Positions 38,127 through 50,515 of a stretch of DNA of 64,000 bases are shown in pieces. The DNA comes from Bugulina stolonifera (Eukaryota; Bryozoa; Gymnolaemata; Cheilostomatida; Bugulidae): contig OW285187.1 of the NCBI GenBank assembly GCA_935421135.1, positions 9,548,001 to 9,612,000 on the forward strand, written 5' to 3'. Both the position numbers and the translations under genes were made by a program. Position 1 is the stretch's first letter. The number at the start of each line of letters is the position of its first letter. The notes under the pieces are model-generated. The model did no database searches, was not told where the DNA came from, and was given only the letters and a program-made list of their open reading frames with translations.

Positions 38127-38620
38127 TAATAGCTTCCTGCTTACCTTATACTTACCTTAAATTCGGTACTTCAATGTATGCTTATACTTACTTGTAATCC
38201 TCTTATATTGTGGATAACCCTGAAATTGGTTGTAAATAACTGAATACTTGATGTCAACCTTACCTTTATACATGTACCTGGTTTTATAGGGCCGAGGCCC
38301 CTCTAAATGGTTTCAATTAACTCATTGATGTACCTAGACATACGTGTTTTTTTGTACATGACCGACCTCACACCGTACCACCATGTTGTTGCGCAACACT
38401 TAGTGCCGATACACTATCGTACTTTTTATACTATTTTGCAATACTTGTTTTGATTGTGCAATACTCTCACCGGAACTTTTACGGAAACACAATACTATAT
38501 AAAATGTGTGCTTTTTTCATTGTCAATTAGTTGTTGCTTGGACTCCAATAAAGACACATTTATATAGAAGAATACTGAGGCGTCTCTCCTAGTAGTAGCA
38601 TAGTTCTAGCCCTCGGTCCC
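38127..38620 (+). mobile_element. Possible LTR or LTR-like remnant
   Basis: About 490 bp with the layout of an LTR promoter unit. It starts TGTTAATAGC, has a TATA-like ACTATATAAAATG near 38493, a polyadenylation AATAAA near 38549, and GTAGTAGCA near 38598. I found no second copy, primer-binding site or gag/pol. It could equally be an unrelated promoter. Open sequence to 38888 after it has no recognisable product. Confidence 0.25.
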
Positions 38621-39756
38621 ATTGAACCTTGAAGCCCGAATTATCCAAACTAGTATAGATCATACTCACAAGTACTTTCTAAGCAATAACCCAGACCTTA
38701 TGGGTCGTACATGCAAAACTCAGTTCAATAATCTATCATACAATCACTGCTCAGTCTTTTATGTAATTGGAAGGAGGTCTAGCCAACCACTCCTAGACCC
38801 TTCTAGCACCCGTACTATCATCGGTACTCGCGTGTTGCATTACAATATTCTAGCAGCTATATACCCAGGTTTTGCGTTCCATGAATGAGCTATCTATTAG
38901 CTATGTGGAAGTGGTTTATTTGTTCTAACAAATCTTTAAGATCTGATGCAACACGCTGTCCAAAAATGGTGTCAAACTGTGACTACAAACCCTTCAAGGC
39001 ATCCATCTTGAACATGATCTTGGATGCAGACAGTAGCTAGCTATTTCATACCCATTTGAATCAACACAAACTGATCAAATACAAAACAAAACCTTTGATA
39101 TTAAATTAAACAACATTTCAATTTTGTAGCAAACAAAATGTTATTAAAAAAATAATTACAAATGCTTTTATGTTTCTGACACTTTCACTGATAATGTAAA
39201 CATATGTATACCGGCTAGTTTAGGAATATTGATCTATGTCTGGTAGCGTTATCTTGTGTGTAATTATTTTCTACATAGATGTATATTTTGTACATATTAC
39301 ATGTAAATAATGCTAAAGCAGCATTACAGATGTCAAACCATATTATCTATACTCTTCAAAACAAATATTGAATCAAAATAATTAATGTGCACAATAGCAC
39401 AGCAAATTCATTACTTCAAGAAAATAATGAATCATTTCCTTTTTCATTGTTACTTAATGAGATGGAAATGGTCTTGAGGCAATGCAAGACATCTAAGCTA
39501 CAGCTATTGCTGCGTGTATCTGTTGCAATTATTGATTTTTTAATGTGGTGAGTGTGTGCATTTAGATTAATATTATAGGGTTTACTTAGACACGTATCAT
39601 ATCTCTGTGCTCTAATTAATACGTAATATATATCATGTAGGCTAATCTTACTTCTGTGTAGGCTGTAAATACATTATGGATATACTCGTATATCTATATC
39701 TATCTAGCTATCTATTCAAAGCTTTGCTACATATTTTGTTCAAATTACTGACATGT

Positions 39757-40029
39757 TAGGTGTCTTTGTGACCTAAATTTCAGACCCAAGCCAATTTGTG
39801 AAAATATTTTTCGACACACGTCCGTCACAGAGTCACGAACACATCGGCCTGGGCCAAAAGCAAAATCCTCATTTTCGTGGAAAGAAGTCAGGTGTGTCGA
39901 TGGGTTATGGATGATTTCGTCTAACCAAGCAAACTCTCAGGTCAATAGCCCTTTTGGCCTAAGCCAGAAGACCATCTTGGGATTTTTGGTTGCGACCCGG
40001 GTCAGTCCAAGAAGTCACGAAGACACCTA
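39757..40029. mobile_element. MITE, family C (TA target sites)
   Basis: Inverted ends: left TAGGTGTCTTTGTGACCT, right complement TAGGTGTCTTCGTGACTT (16 of 18 match). They are flanked by TA as in Tc1/mariner elements. The interior is 270 bp, GC-richer than its surroundings, and without transposase. The start TTAGGTG is shared with family A. Confidence 0.7.
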
Positions 40030-41860
40030 ATGAAGCACGGCTAGAAAACCGGGAGTGTTTACAGCAAAACCCGTTTTCACTTTGTTGGAATTTCGGAATG
40101 CGACAATTAAAGTGTAAGTGTTGATTAGTGTTGATTAGTTCCTTATTGGACTGATATTGACTACAACTACTTGTACTCTGTATATGCATATATTATTTAT
40201 TCTGCAAGTTTGGGTTATCAACAACGCTGTAAACTCCTAAGCTAGGCGTGTTTAGCATATTAGCCATTTATCCTATTGGTATCCATGGATCGCACTAGAA
40301 CAAAAATCTTTTTTACACACACTGATGGTTACCTTACAGATTTACCTACTACCAGCAAAATTGGAGCAGGTGAAGACAACTCCAGAATTGAGCTGACCTA
40401 ACTAAATACGTCTAGGATCTTTGCCCAGAGTTAGGCAAGACTAAAAACCTAAAATCTGCCATCAAATTTACAAAGAGTGTTGCAAGGGCTTTCGAAATAC
40501 ACTAAGCTATTGCCTTTACAGATATTCTATAAATAGCTCTAACTCAGGGTTGATAGGTGAGACATGACTTTGGTTTTAGTTTGTGTTGATGTCGTAAGCG
40601 GTGAACAGGTTGTGCTGCTTTCATTGAAATCTTATAGTGCAGTTTATGTGATTTCAACTTACACCTATTTTAAAACTTGGAGTTCTATCTTATATCTAAT
40701 GTACTGTACATTACATATACATGTAATTCATACAACACAACTAAGGTGTAAGGAGTAGTTACACAAGAGGCTGTTTGCTCTGTTACGGCCAAATCAGGTC
40801 TCGTTCTAGAGGCAAATAATAGCAGACAGTTATGGACTGGTTTTTCCATAAGCGCTGTCATCGAAGAGCCCTGCAGTGGTCGATCAATCAGAGATATAAC
40901 GACTAAAGCTATTTCCGATTTTCATTTTAGAGAAACCTAATTTTCCGTTTGATTGAATATTCGTTGGTGAAGCTGACCGATTAGCATTACACCTACTATG
41001 TAGTGTGAGCTGGCAGGCCAACAAGCAATGGAGCCAGTGCGCTGAATCAAGCGACCTCCCACGTTCTTTTGAGCTAACAGCTGTGTGACTAGAGATCTAC
41101 CAAATTGCAGTAAATTGTAACTTGTGTTTTGCATTGGGTAATACTCAAATAATGGGTTGAATCATAGGAACTACATGTATAATATTGTTTATAGTTGCTA
41201 TAAAATCTCATTATTATGAACGTATGGATATATCACTGCTACACACAACATGTCGTTTTTAAATGCAGCTTCTATGCGAGGTGCATGTAATATACTGGGC
41301 AGTACCTCATAGGCCTATCCTGTTCCACAATATTATTACTTTTTGTTCCCTGTGCCAATGTTCCTATATTAGCCTAAGTACAACATAGTAGAATTGCGCA
41401 AGTGGAACATTAGGCTAGAGCATATACCCATTATAGAATTCTAGAAACCAGTTTATGCCAGGACCAGCAGTTGACAGAACTTTCGTTGCTGTTTGATTGC
41501 TATTTAATTCTATTGTTATATTCCACTGTTTGACAATCTTCAGTCTTGTTTGTTATTTCTCTGCATTTCAAAAATTCATATAAGGTCCAAAACATGATGT
41601 GTAATAGTAAACATATATTCGATAACATAAAATAGATTTTCAAGTTGTTTGTGATTTTATTAACATCAAGAAATATATAAACGTGTACCATATATTATAC
41701 CATTAATATGACAGTTGTTACTATATAATGTAAATCATTCGAATATCAATTCATGTATCAGTTCACATACGAGAAGGATTTTAAAACACAACTAGCTCAA
41801 TATCGAAGACTAAAACATTTTCTTAAAGTCTAACACAATACACTTATATTCACAAATCAT
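40030..41860. other. Intergenic DNA, no gene seen
   Basis: No exon or repeat family recognised on either strand. It forms the 3' flank of the small secreted-precursor gene that ends at 41861. Confidence 0.55.
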
Positions 41861-42612
41861 TCATCCAAAGTGAAGGAATTTATCTTTTCCATCAACATAT
41901 CTCTTTCTGTAGTCATCCCAATCTCTCCTCTCCTCTGAGTCTGCACTTGTGTCCCAGAACCAGCTCCATGTCCTTCTTTCTTTGGTGTTTCCGCTGGCAG
42001 CTGTCGGCAGCACTGTAATAATAATAAACACAAAATCGAATCTGTAGAAGCAAATAATGCTAATTACATAATATGCAAATTTGAAATGCAAATTAAGTTG
42101 CAAATTGATAATAAATTGACAATTTTAATATCAATTTTGCAAGCAGGTCAGTAAGTAACAATTCAACCGACTCAAAATAATTTTGCTAGAAGTGTTATGG
42201 AACTTTTCGACATTGGTAGTAAAATGTGAATACTGTTTTTCAAATTTGTTCCTAAAGTAATAATTATTCGCTTTATACATCTAATTAAATGATAACATGT
42301 TACATGTTACACTTTTAATAGGAAGTCTACACAATAATTTAGCAATAGTTTGTAAACACACAGATAATTGTTTTGGTTGCATTATATCAGTATGAAGTGC
42401 TGCTGTGACTTACCATCTTTTAGCATGTAACCATTATCTTGGCTTCTACAGTCGACTTTACAGAATATGCTCAGCCATGGGTTCTTCACTTCTCTAGCCT
42501 CTGGTCTTCTATTCACACATTTCTCTATGCAGTCAGTGAAGGGGGAGGCTGTAGTACCCCTATTATAGCAACCACACAGAAGAACCAAAACGATTAAGTA
42601 TTTTACAACCAT
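41861..42612 (-). CDS. Small secreted Cys-x3-Cys precursor with C-terminal Gly
   Basis: Two exons on the minus strand, 42612-42414 and 42012-41861, phase 1, closing to 116 aa. It begins with a strong signal peptide (VVKYLIVLVLLCGCYNRG, cleavage likely near residue 22). The mature part has only four cysteines, at 28, 32, 51 and 55, a C-x3-C ... C-x3-C pattern that in other families forms a helical hairpin held by two disulfides. The second exon is acidic and aromatic (RTWSWFWDTSADSEE) with basic cleavage sites RR 79-80, RR 95-96 and RKR 102-104. It ends KFLHFG, so processing after RKR would leave a 12-residue peptide ending in Gly, a donor for C-terminal amidation. A TATA box lies about 60 bp before the ATG. 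I do not recognise the family; a hormone-like, antimicrobial or other secreted effector role are all possible. Confidence 0.75.
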
Positions 42613-42667
42613 GGTGTTGTGCTGGAGATCTCTACTGTGAATGTGAACATCGTAGGGTCAGCTAAGC

Positions 42668-42680
42668 ATATATATATACT
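42668..42680 (-). promoter_or_regulatory. TATA box of the small secreted-precursor gene
   Basis: TATATATATA on the minus strand lies about 57-68 bp upstream of the ATG at 42612. That leaves room for a start site about 30 bp downstream and a short 5' UTR. Confidence 0.55.
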
Positions 42681-45600
42681 GCCCTGCTCATTGTGAAGAT
42701 TCTAGCTAGCCTTAGAACCATTGATAGGCATATCATTAATGTTGGGGCTCATTTAGAGCGTATCTACCCATTCAACCAACATCAGCTCAGCTAAGGCTAT
42801 TCTTAGGGTTTCATTCCACAATATTATTACTGAAACATCAATAATTTACATGGAACTTGAACAGCTGGGCCAGCACACACAGTCCCATGCTCTATGTTGT
42901 ATATTTGCCTCGTTTTCACTTGCTGTTGTCCACTGCATTTATCCCTTTTAAGATGATGCCAATAGTGTATCAATAGAATATTATGTCTGTATAATTATGT
43001 ATTGTGATAGATAGCCGACGCCTTCAAATATTGCAGTAAATTTATTACGCTAGTTATTTATTTATACTCAAAGCCGTACCCACACAACCTTTTACTCCGT
43101 TTTATTTAATACTGATGCAGATTTCAGTACTTGAGTTAGTGTGAGATGATTGTTATTATATTTTTACTTTTGAGGAGGTTGCCGCCAAGGCTTAGCTGAT
43201 ATCATGTTATTATCATATGTGTACCAGAAATTGAACCCACTACAGAAATTAACAGATCTGCCTATGTAATAAATTAAATACTAAATACTCTGAAAACAGA
43301 AAGCTAGACATTTTGACTACTAAACTGTATGACTTATGACTCCAATTGTGTATGCTTTGATTCTATCTTTCTTCTTCGCTAACACTATGTCTCCTGTTAC
43401 ACCCAAAAGTACACTGTATATGTCATGAGTTACAGTAAAAACTTAATTCTGTAATATTTGGAGGCCTACTACTACATGTATGTAGGCCTGTTAGTAGACA
43501 AGTAGACAAATTCCTTGCATAAAAAACACTGTTTTTAAAACACCATTACAAATTATCACTTCCTATGTGTGTACATGTATGTGCTGCTATGTACATGTAT
43601 GTACTACTATATAGAGAAATGTATGTGTTTGTACTATGTACACGTATGTACGTGTATATGTACATGTATGTGTAAGTATGTACATACATATACGTATGTG
43701 TATGTACATATACATGTATGTATGTACATATACATACAGTACAAGTAACAACCATCATTCTAGTTTTTGTGAAATTCTTTAAGAAAATATCTCTGTAGTG
43801 ATACAATAGAAGCGTGAACATGACATTAGTAGTCACATGTGCACTTTCCATTAATCATGAACTTTGCATAGAACATGAACTTGTTATTTGCATGCTTCTA
43901 ATTGTGATGTTGTACAAATATAATATCTCTAATTTGCTAGCAATGACGGTGTTATGTGATTAGATTAGAGACAGTAATGGTATCCATTTTAAGTTAGTAG
44001 AAATTATATAATTAATATCTTGTCCCTGTGGCCTAATAGTATATATCTGTTCGAAGATTATCCTTCTATAATATTACATGATGGGTGATAGTTAATAGTA
44101 GATGATGAGAAATAACCTTTAATGGAATTAGGGAAGTGCCATTAGTTACAAATTGAATTCTTGGAATTGGTAGAAGTTATCTTCTCTCTATAAAATAATG
44201 AAATTTGAATACTTGTGATGATAATGAGTCGTAAACTAAACACAATCTGGTAATGACTTGAACCACTGTATTCCTAAGTCTTAAGATGCATCATCATCGG
44301 AAATGTAATCACATTTAGGAAATACATTATGATAGTTGTTATTACGGTAGTGTATTGGAAAACTAGCTTTGTGCAAACTAAATACTGTACATACACTTTT
44401 ATCTTAACTCAAAGGAAGAAATATATACTAGGAATTGTGTAATGGTGGACACGTAATATATTCCAGAATATATTAAACACATCTTAGGTTAGTGAAAGGC
44501 TTTCATTTATTGGTATTTGCCACACTGTTGGTGGTGCAGCATTATTGATCGTAGCAAATCAAAGAAGTTTCATCTGCTACAGCTCATAGGCCGTTATTAT
44601 TTTACCAGTGTGTGAAATTAAGAAAACACTACTTACTCAGCTTACAAGATAACCAAGATGCCTATTTGTACTATACTCATACATGTCAAGTGGACAGAAA
44701 TGAAAACCTGGAGGTTTTTATTAGCAGATTTCTTCAGGGAATCTCCAGTAAGAAACTATTAAGATGGCAAACCATGATTTGACTAATACATTCTGAGGTA
44801 GTTTAAGATTACACACAATTTACAATAATTCCAACACATTAATTGAAATAGAATTGTTACTGAATGTAATTGCACATGTACTAAGATCCAATATTTAAGA
44901 ACAAAATAGACAAGTTGCATGATGGGGAGGATAGTGCAGATATTATTAAAACTGTTTGAAATTTTTTATGCTGTAAAACCTGAAGAAAACAGGCCCTGTA
45001 GCTTGGCAGGTATTATAATAGGTAGACATACTTTTATTACAGTAAATTGGACTCTATTATAATCTGATTATATATATACACGTAGTTAGGTTTGGTGTGT
45101 GTATAGGTATTACTATGCTGCATATCTATTAGTGAAATACATGTACTGATTCAATTGCAAAATATTATCTTTAGAAGATTTGTGAAACTCACAAGGGAGT
45201 TTTGTTTTCTTCCTACGAGCAAATTACAGTTCCATTCTGGAGCAAATTAAAGCAGCTTACTATACGTTAGACAACACACCAAGCAGTCAGCTGTAGCAGC
45301 AAACAATCAAAATTTATTGTAATAATATCATCAAGAATACAGTAATATAATGGATAATAATAAGAGCACTCATCACACTATAAATTATAAGTTTATTTTA
45401 CATACTGGTAGAAAAAAGTCACAATTATAAAAATATTTATTAGGCTCAAGTTATAAAACTGTATCCCTTCTACATGCTTGAAACAGAAAAAAACTTGAAA
45501 TAATTAGTATGGACTGTGACCTGTTCTAATAATTCAATGGCCAAGAAATGCGTCATTAATTTAAAGAGGAAATGGCAGTTATCTCTCTTACATCGTTGAG

Positions 45601-46210
45601 ACCAGCTAGTGTTTATTTATTTGGGCAAAAAGTTGTGATTTAAATTTTAAATTATCTATTACACTAGGAAGTAATTTTTAGTAATTTTGGTCAAATCTTT
45701 CACTTTGACATACATGCACATGTTGTGTAACAAAATAAGTGAAAGTTTAGGTCAAGAAAGATTTTGCTCTCTAATGGAAATACAACAAGCTTTCTCCAAT
45801 GATGTCAGAAAAAATAACTGTCAACACCCCAAAATTACTATCAAAATGTAATTGTTTGAGCTTTGAAATGCAGTTATTATTGCCATGATTGCCATATGAT
45901 ATTCTACAAACACTTATGTGCTGTACATACTGTCACAGTGGGGCAATGTGAACAGCACACAAGGTTTCTCTAGAAAAGAAAATTGTATACTACAATAACA
46001 TAGATGTAATTTGTGTGTAACATTTCGACTACTAGGGCCCACAGTAACATTGCAGTGCCAATAACAAGTGCTCATCTGGAATGATAATTATGTAAACACA
46101 CTTGCCCAGTATGTCTTGTATATAGATAACTGGTAAGAAGCTGGAGAACTAGATAAACAGAATTAATCAAGCCTGAATATGAAAATTATCTCCTCTTGTC
46201 TCTTATTTTT
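42681..46210. other. Intergenic DNA, no gene seen
   Basis: 3.5 kb without a recognisable exon. It contains a TACATGTATG-type microsatellite and presumably the 3' UTR of the NHERF-like gene at its right edge. Confidence 0.55.
43560..43745. repeat. TGTACATGTATG-rich microsatellite
   Basis: Imperfect alternation of GTACAT and GTATGT hexamers over about 180 bp. It is related in composition to the array at 37491-37675. Confidence 0.8.
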
Positions 46211-49200
46211 CTAAAGATTCTGGAACATTTTCAGTTTATCCTTGGCAGTTATGGCATTGGCTTTACGTGGATCAGCCTTCTTCTTCCTAGCCAATTCTTC
46301 TCTCATTTGGGCAGCTGTCATCTTAGGAATGACATCAGATTTAGGTGCCTGTCAAATATGGAGCAATAATTAACATTCAGATGCAGGTGTTTTATGTATA
46401 CGGTTACTAAGACTACGATGTACAAGTATTCAAGGGAAAACTCACTGAACCTGTTTGTGTGAGATTTGTTTTGAAATGACTTTTAGCACATACATGTATA
46501 TATAAGAAAACATTTGGCATTACAGTCTCAATGGTAGCCTGGCCAGTTCAGCTACCAATACCATGGGATGAAATGAGACTGATTGTAGTCATGTTTGTAG
46601 TCATGTTTGTAGTCATGTTTGTAGTCATGTTTGTATCCTACAGGAATGATGCACCAAGTGCATATACAAGAGAGAGAGCACAATTCCCAAACATGATATT
46701 CACATGACATACATTGGAGTTGCCTACCCTATTCGAATTTCTATTGCTAGAGGATTCTGATTTTAAACATCCATATTATAATACCCCATACAGACCTATA
46801 ATTATTCAATACTTACCGCACCACCATTCTGTGGAGCTGGCTCCACTGGCTTAGGTGGCTCTGTAGGTTTTGGCAATTCCTTAGGTGGTTCCTCTGGCAT
46901 AAGCGGTTCCTCTGGTTTGGGTGGTTCCTCCGGCATAGGTGGTTCCTCTGGTTTGGGTGGTTCCTCTGGCATAGGTGGTTCATCAAGCACCTGCTCATCA
47001 TCCTCATACTACCAATTATACATGAGACATGACCATAAGCACACAGTAGTATATCAGTTTGTTTACATTGCTGTATAACCTATCATTGTACAGTATGTAC
47101 TAAGTACAATGTGTCCACATACATGTATAATACAGGCCCATCTTGATTGCAATAATATGTCAAAGCTATGTTTTAAGAATACAACATTATTGTCATATTG
47201 GCTTTTGTATCAACATGCACATATAATAATTAGATTATATAAACCCAGTCCCAAGCAATTGAGGAGTTGTGCCCCCATGTCTGACAGGAGGGAGAGAGAA
47301 GACAACACTTAAATCAACACAAAGTGAGGAATGGGGAGCCATTACCTTAGTAGGGGTGTCTACAGCTACCTCTTGGGAAGCCCCTTTCTCAGTTTCAGCC
47401 TCAGATTCCTGGGGACCAGGCTGTTCCACAGCAGAAGGAGTATCATCAGCACTAGCAGACTAAATACAGGTAAATCATAATCTAAAGTTTGACAAGGGAG
47501 GGAGGGGAGGGAGAAGGGGGCTAGCATGACTTGTCTACACACAATCACTAGACTGGAAGACAGCAGTTAGAATACAGCATTACACAATAGCAGTAGCAAG
47601 GTTAGTATAACTTATAACTAGAGGCAAAACAAGCTGACTTACTACTACAACCATTCTACATGCATTTATATTAGTTTGGGAGAAAAATATTATATGGAAG
47701 CATACAATTATAAACACATCTATTGGGCTAGAACACACATATATTAGTGATTTATTTAGCTGAATCATCGCCTAGCTGCTCTACCATACTGCTGCAATAT
47801 ACACATACATTTACTGCAGCATCCAACTCTGACAACTCAGGGGGTGGTGGAGGTAACTCCTCGTCGCTCTCAATAGCAGTGGGGTTAGTGTCATACACCT
47901 CTGCAGCAACAGCGACAGGAGGAGCAGGTGTCTGTTAGAAATGATAAGGTATAGATCACTGACAACTAATAGCTGGTGAAATAGCCATGCAGTGAATAGT
48001 TAGTTAGGTGTCCGCAACCCAGATACCCACACAAGCACACAGGTGTTCAACAGGTAGAGGACACTTGTGGTAACAGTAACAGTTGGTATCATACAGTAGG
48101 TGCAGTTACATACTGTTACTACCAACTTAACTCTAACACATATTCTCACTAGGCTACATCTATGTCTATATAGACACACTACCCATGTACTAATATTACT
48201 TAGCAAAGTTGGCAAAGTGAACAAAATATTACTGTTTATGTAGGATTGTAGGTAAATATGGAGGTAGCAATGGAGCTGTACACCACACCCATATACAGTA
48301 AAGTATACTAGCAGCTGTAAAAATTCATGTTTTCTTGCACATGAAGGAAGTTAAATAATAAAACAATACCCAGTGAACATTGTACATGATTCACTAACTA
48401 GCACAGTTTTAATTGTAGCAGGAGTTATGCTCCCATGTAAGTAGGTGAGGTTTGTGTTGTGTACAATATAGTGCAAGAGTGTAGCTGCTACATCAAGTAG
48501 CTATTATATTATAATAGGGTAAATTATAGTACATAATCATAGAGTGCTGCTGTCCATGCAGAACATACAATAATACAATTATTAGTATTGAATATTTTAC
48601 AGCAAGTCAAGTTCATTTAGTTGCGTTATACCCAAGCAGTGCTAGTGGTTGTTGTAGGTGTAGTAGGGTTATTATAATATTATATGCATCCAGAACATAC
48701 ATGTACATATTATACATGTACATAGGCCTACACATAACTATACAATGTATGCACAGCAGTGACCAGCTGGCCAATGTGATTCACTAAACAAGCTCCATTC
48801 AGAGCAAGCTGTTTGCAGTGTTATTCATATGAAATTGTATGAATAGAGAGTCTGTGTGTATAGATGCATGTATACCTTGCCCTCCCATCTACTGATCTAC
48901 TATACCATTACATACACAGTCGACCCTCAAAGAAAAACTATGTAATGGAAATGGTATTGTGATTGTTCAAATCTACATGTAGATCATTTTAAATCCTAGA
49001 TCAATATCTTGCTCATAAGGTAGCGAACTAGGCTAGAAATAATGATCACAAGATGTGCAACCAAAGTCTGCTTGACTTTGTGGATTTCTTGAAAATGTCA
49101 TAAATCAGTTAAAACACATACAACCATACAGTGAACATATAAAATCAACACATGGTCAACCAGTCGGTCAGTCAGTCGGTCAGTCAGTTGGTCAGTCAGA

Positions 49201-50515
49201 AAGGCAGACAAATATTTACCTCTTGTGGTTCTGTTTCTTTAACGGAATTGGTGGAACTCTCTTCACCTAAACATAAACACAAACTAGTAGTATACATGTA
49301 CAGTGGCAGAGTAAAGGGTGAACCACTGGTACCCTGTACATACTTGGACTTTGTATTTGCCTAGCCATACAAGAAACACTTGAGAAATACTGGAATGTAT
49401 TATTTCAATGGCTTACAGGTAGTAGTGTAGTTTATCTAGTAGATGTTTGTTCATATTGAACAAGGAAGCTGATAGTGGACTGAGTGAGGTATATAATAGA
49501 CTAGTAGACTACACTGTCACGCCCATTTATTAGACACTATCGTGTGACCCCAAAGGGTATGCTGTACATTGGTTAGTGAGGACATTTAGTAGCGATCTGG
49601 AGGACGGTGATAAGATAAAATACCTGTTTGCTAGTTAGGTTGAACGTTGATACATTTACTGCAATCATGTTAGCTATCAAGTATTGGCAGACAATTCCAC
49701 CCACTTTGCTCTCTAAGGCACTACTTGTAAATTGTACACCAAGGTGGACACTGATCTCAAACTGATAAAGTTAATTACTGGTTCAGTTATACTAGCAATC
49801 ACCTACTAGACTAGACCAATCTGATAAACTCCCAGATATTCACAGTTCATTTCACAAACATAAAACCTGCAGTTGACAACTGTTCATCATTTTGGGTTGA
49901 TTAAACCATTATTGAAACTGTTTTACACAGAGACATGTTCTCACTGTCTCTACTCTCTGCTGGTTTAAAATTAAACCTGAAGACTGAGAGCCAGAGTCTA
50001 GCAGCACCTGCATTAAATGTAAAGTGTACAGTTTGTAAGACATGTATATGCATATAGCCTACCCTACTCAACCTACCAAAGAGCTATATGCGTTATCCAA
50101 TATAATCCCTACCTTGTTTATCAGCACCTTTAGGCCGAGTATCTGGGCATTCAATGACCTTCACTTCAGGAATATCTTTAGTTAATGATATACGATTATT
50201 TTTACTGTATTCATCTCCTTCTTTGTCCACTACGAGCAGCCATACGGAATCTCCGCCAGCCTTGATACGAGACACTACCTGTTTATGATTCTCATTGCCA
50301 ATGTTTACATTGTTAACCTCTACTATCCTATCACCCTCCCTCAAACCGGCAACTTCTGCTGGACTTCCATCATCTACTTTGCCCACAAAATGGCCGGATC
50401 TTCCCATTTCTGCATGTAGATTAAAGCCATATCCCGAAGATTCTCCGTCGGTCCATTTCTTCACTAGACATTTCCTGAGGCTACCCTCAAGCAATGGCTT
50501 TATGGGTTGTGGCAT
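46211..50515 (-). CDS. NHERF/EBP50-like single-PDZ scaffold protein
   Basis: Six minus-strand exons: 50515-50113, 49266-49220, 47931-47815, 47459-47346, 47008-46817, 46348-46211, closing to 336 aa (exon 3 may instead end at 47809 with GTATGT, adding two residues). The PDZ domain fills residues about 12-100: the GYGFNL carboxylate-binding loop, then SPAEVAGLREGDRIVEVNNV, and HKQVVSRIKAGGDSVWLLVV. This is closest to NHERF1/2 PDZ1. A low-complexity acidic/proline linker follows, including tandem EEPPMPEEPPKP repeats in exon 5. The C-terminus is basic and ends KLKMFQNL, like the NHERF ezrin-radixin-moesin binding tail that ends LFSNL. It would link membrane proteins to cortical actin. It has one PDZ domain where vertebrate NHERF1/2 have two. 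ATG 50515 directly precedes the domain. Confidence 0.85.
46585..46634. repeat. 13-bp tandem repeat in NHERF-like intron
   Basis: Four copies of GTAGTCATGTTT(G). Confidence 0.9.
49152..49200. repeat. (GTCA/GTCG)n array just inside a NHERF-like intron
   Basis: About twelve tetranucleotide units. On the gene's own strand they read CTGA/CCGA and start about 18 nt after the exon 2 donor at 49219. This is the same unit as the array at 9529-9684. Confidence 0.9.

Noticed and set aside
38622..38888. 88-codon plus-strand frame
   Set aside because: Begins with TTG, and the product shows no gag, pol or other signature; may be chance.
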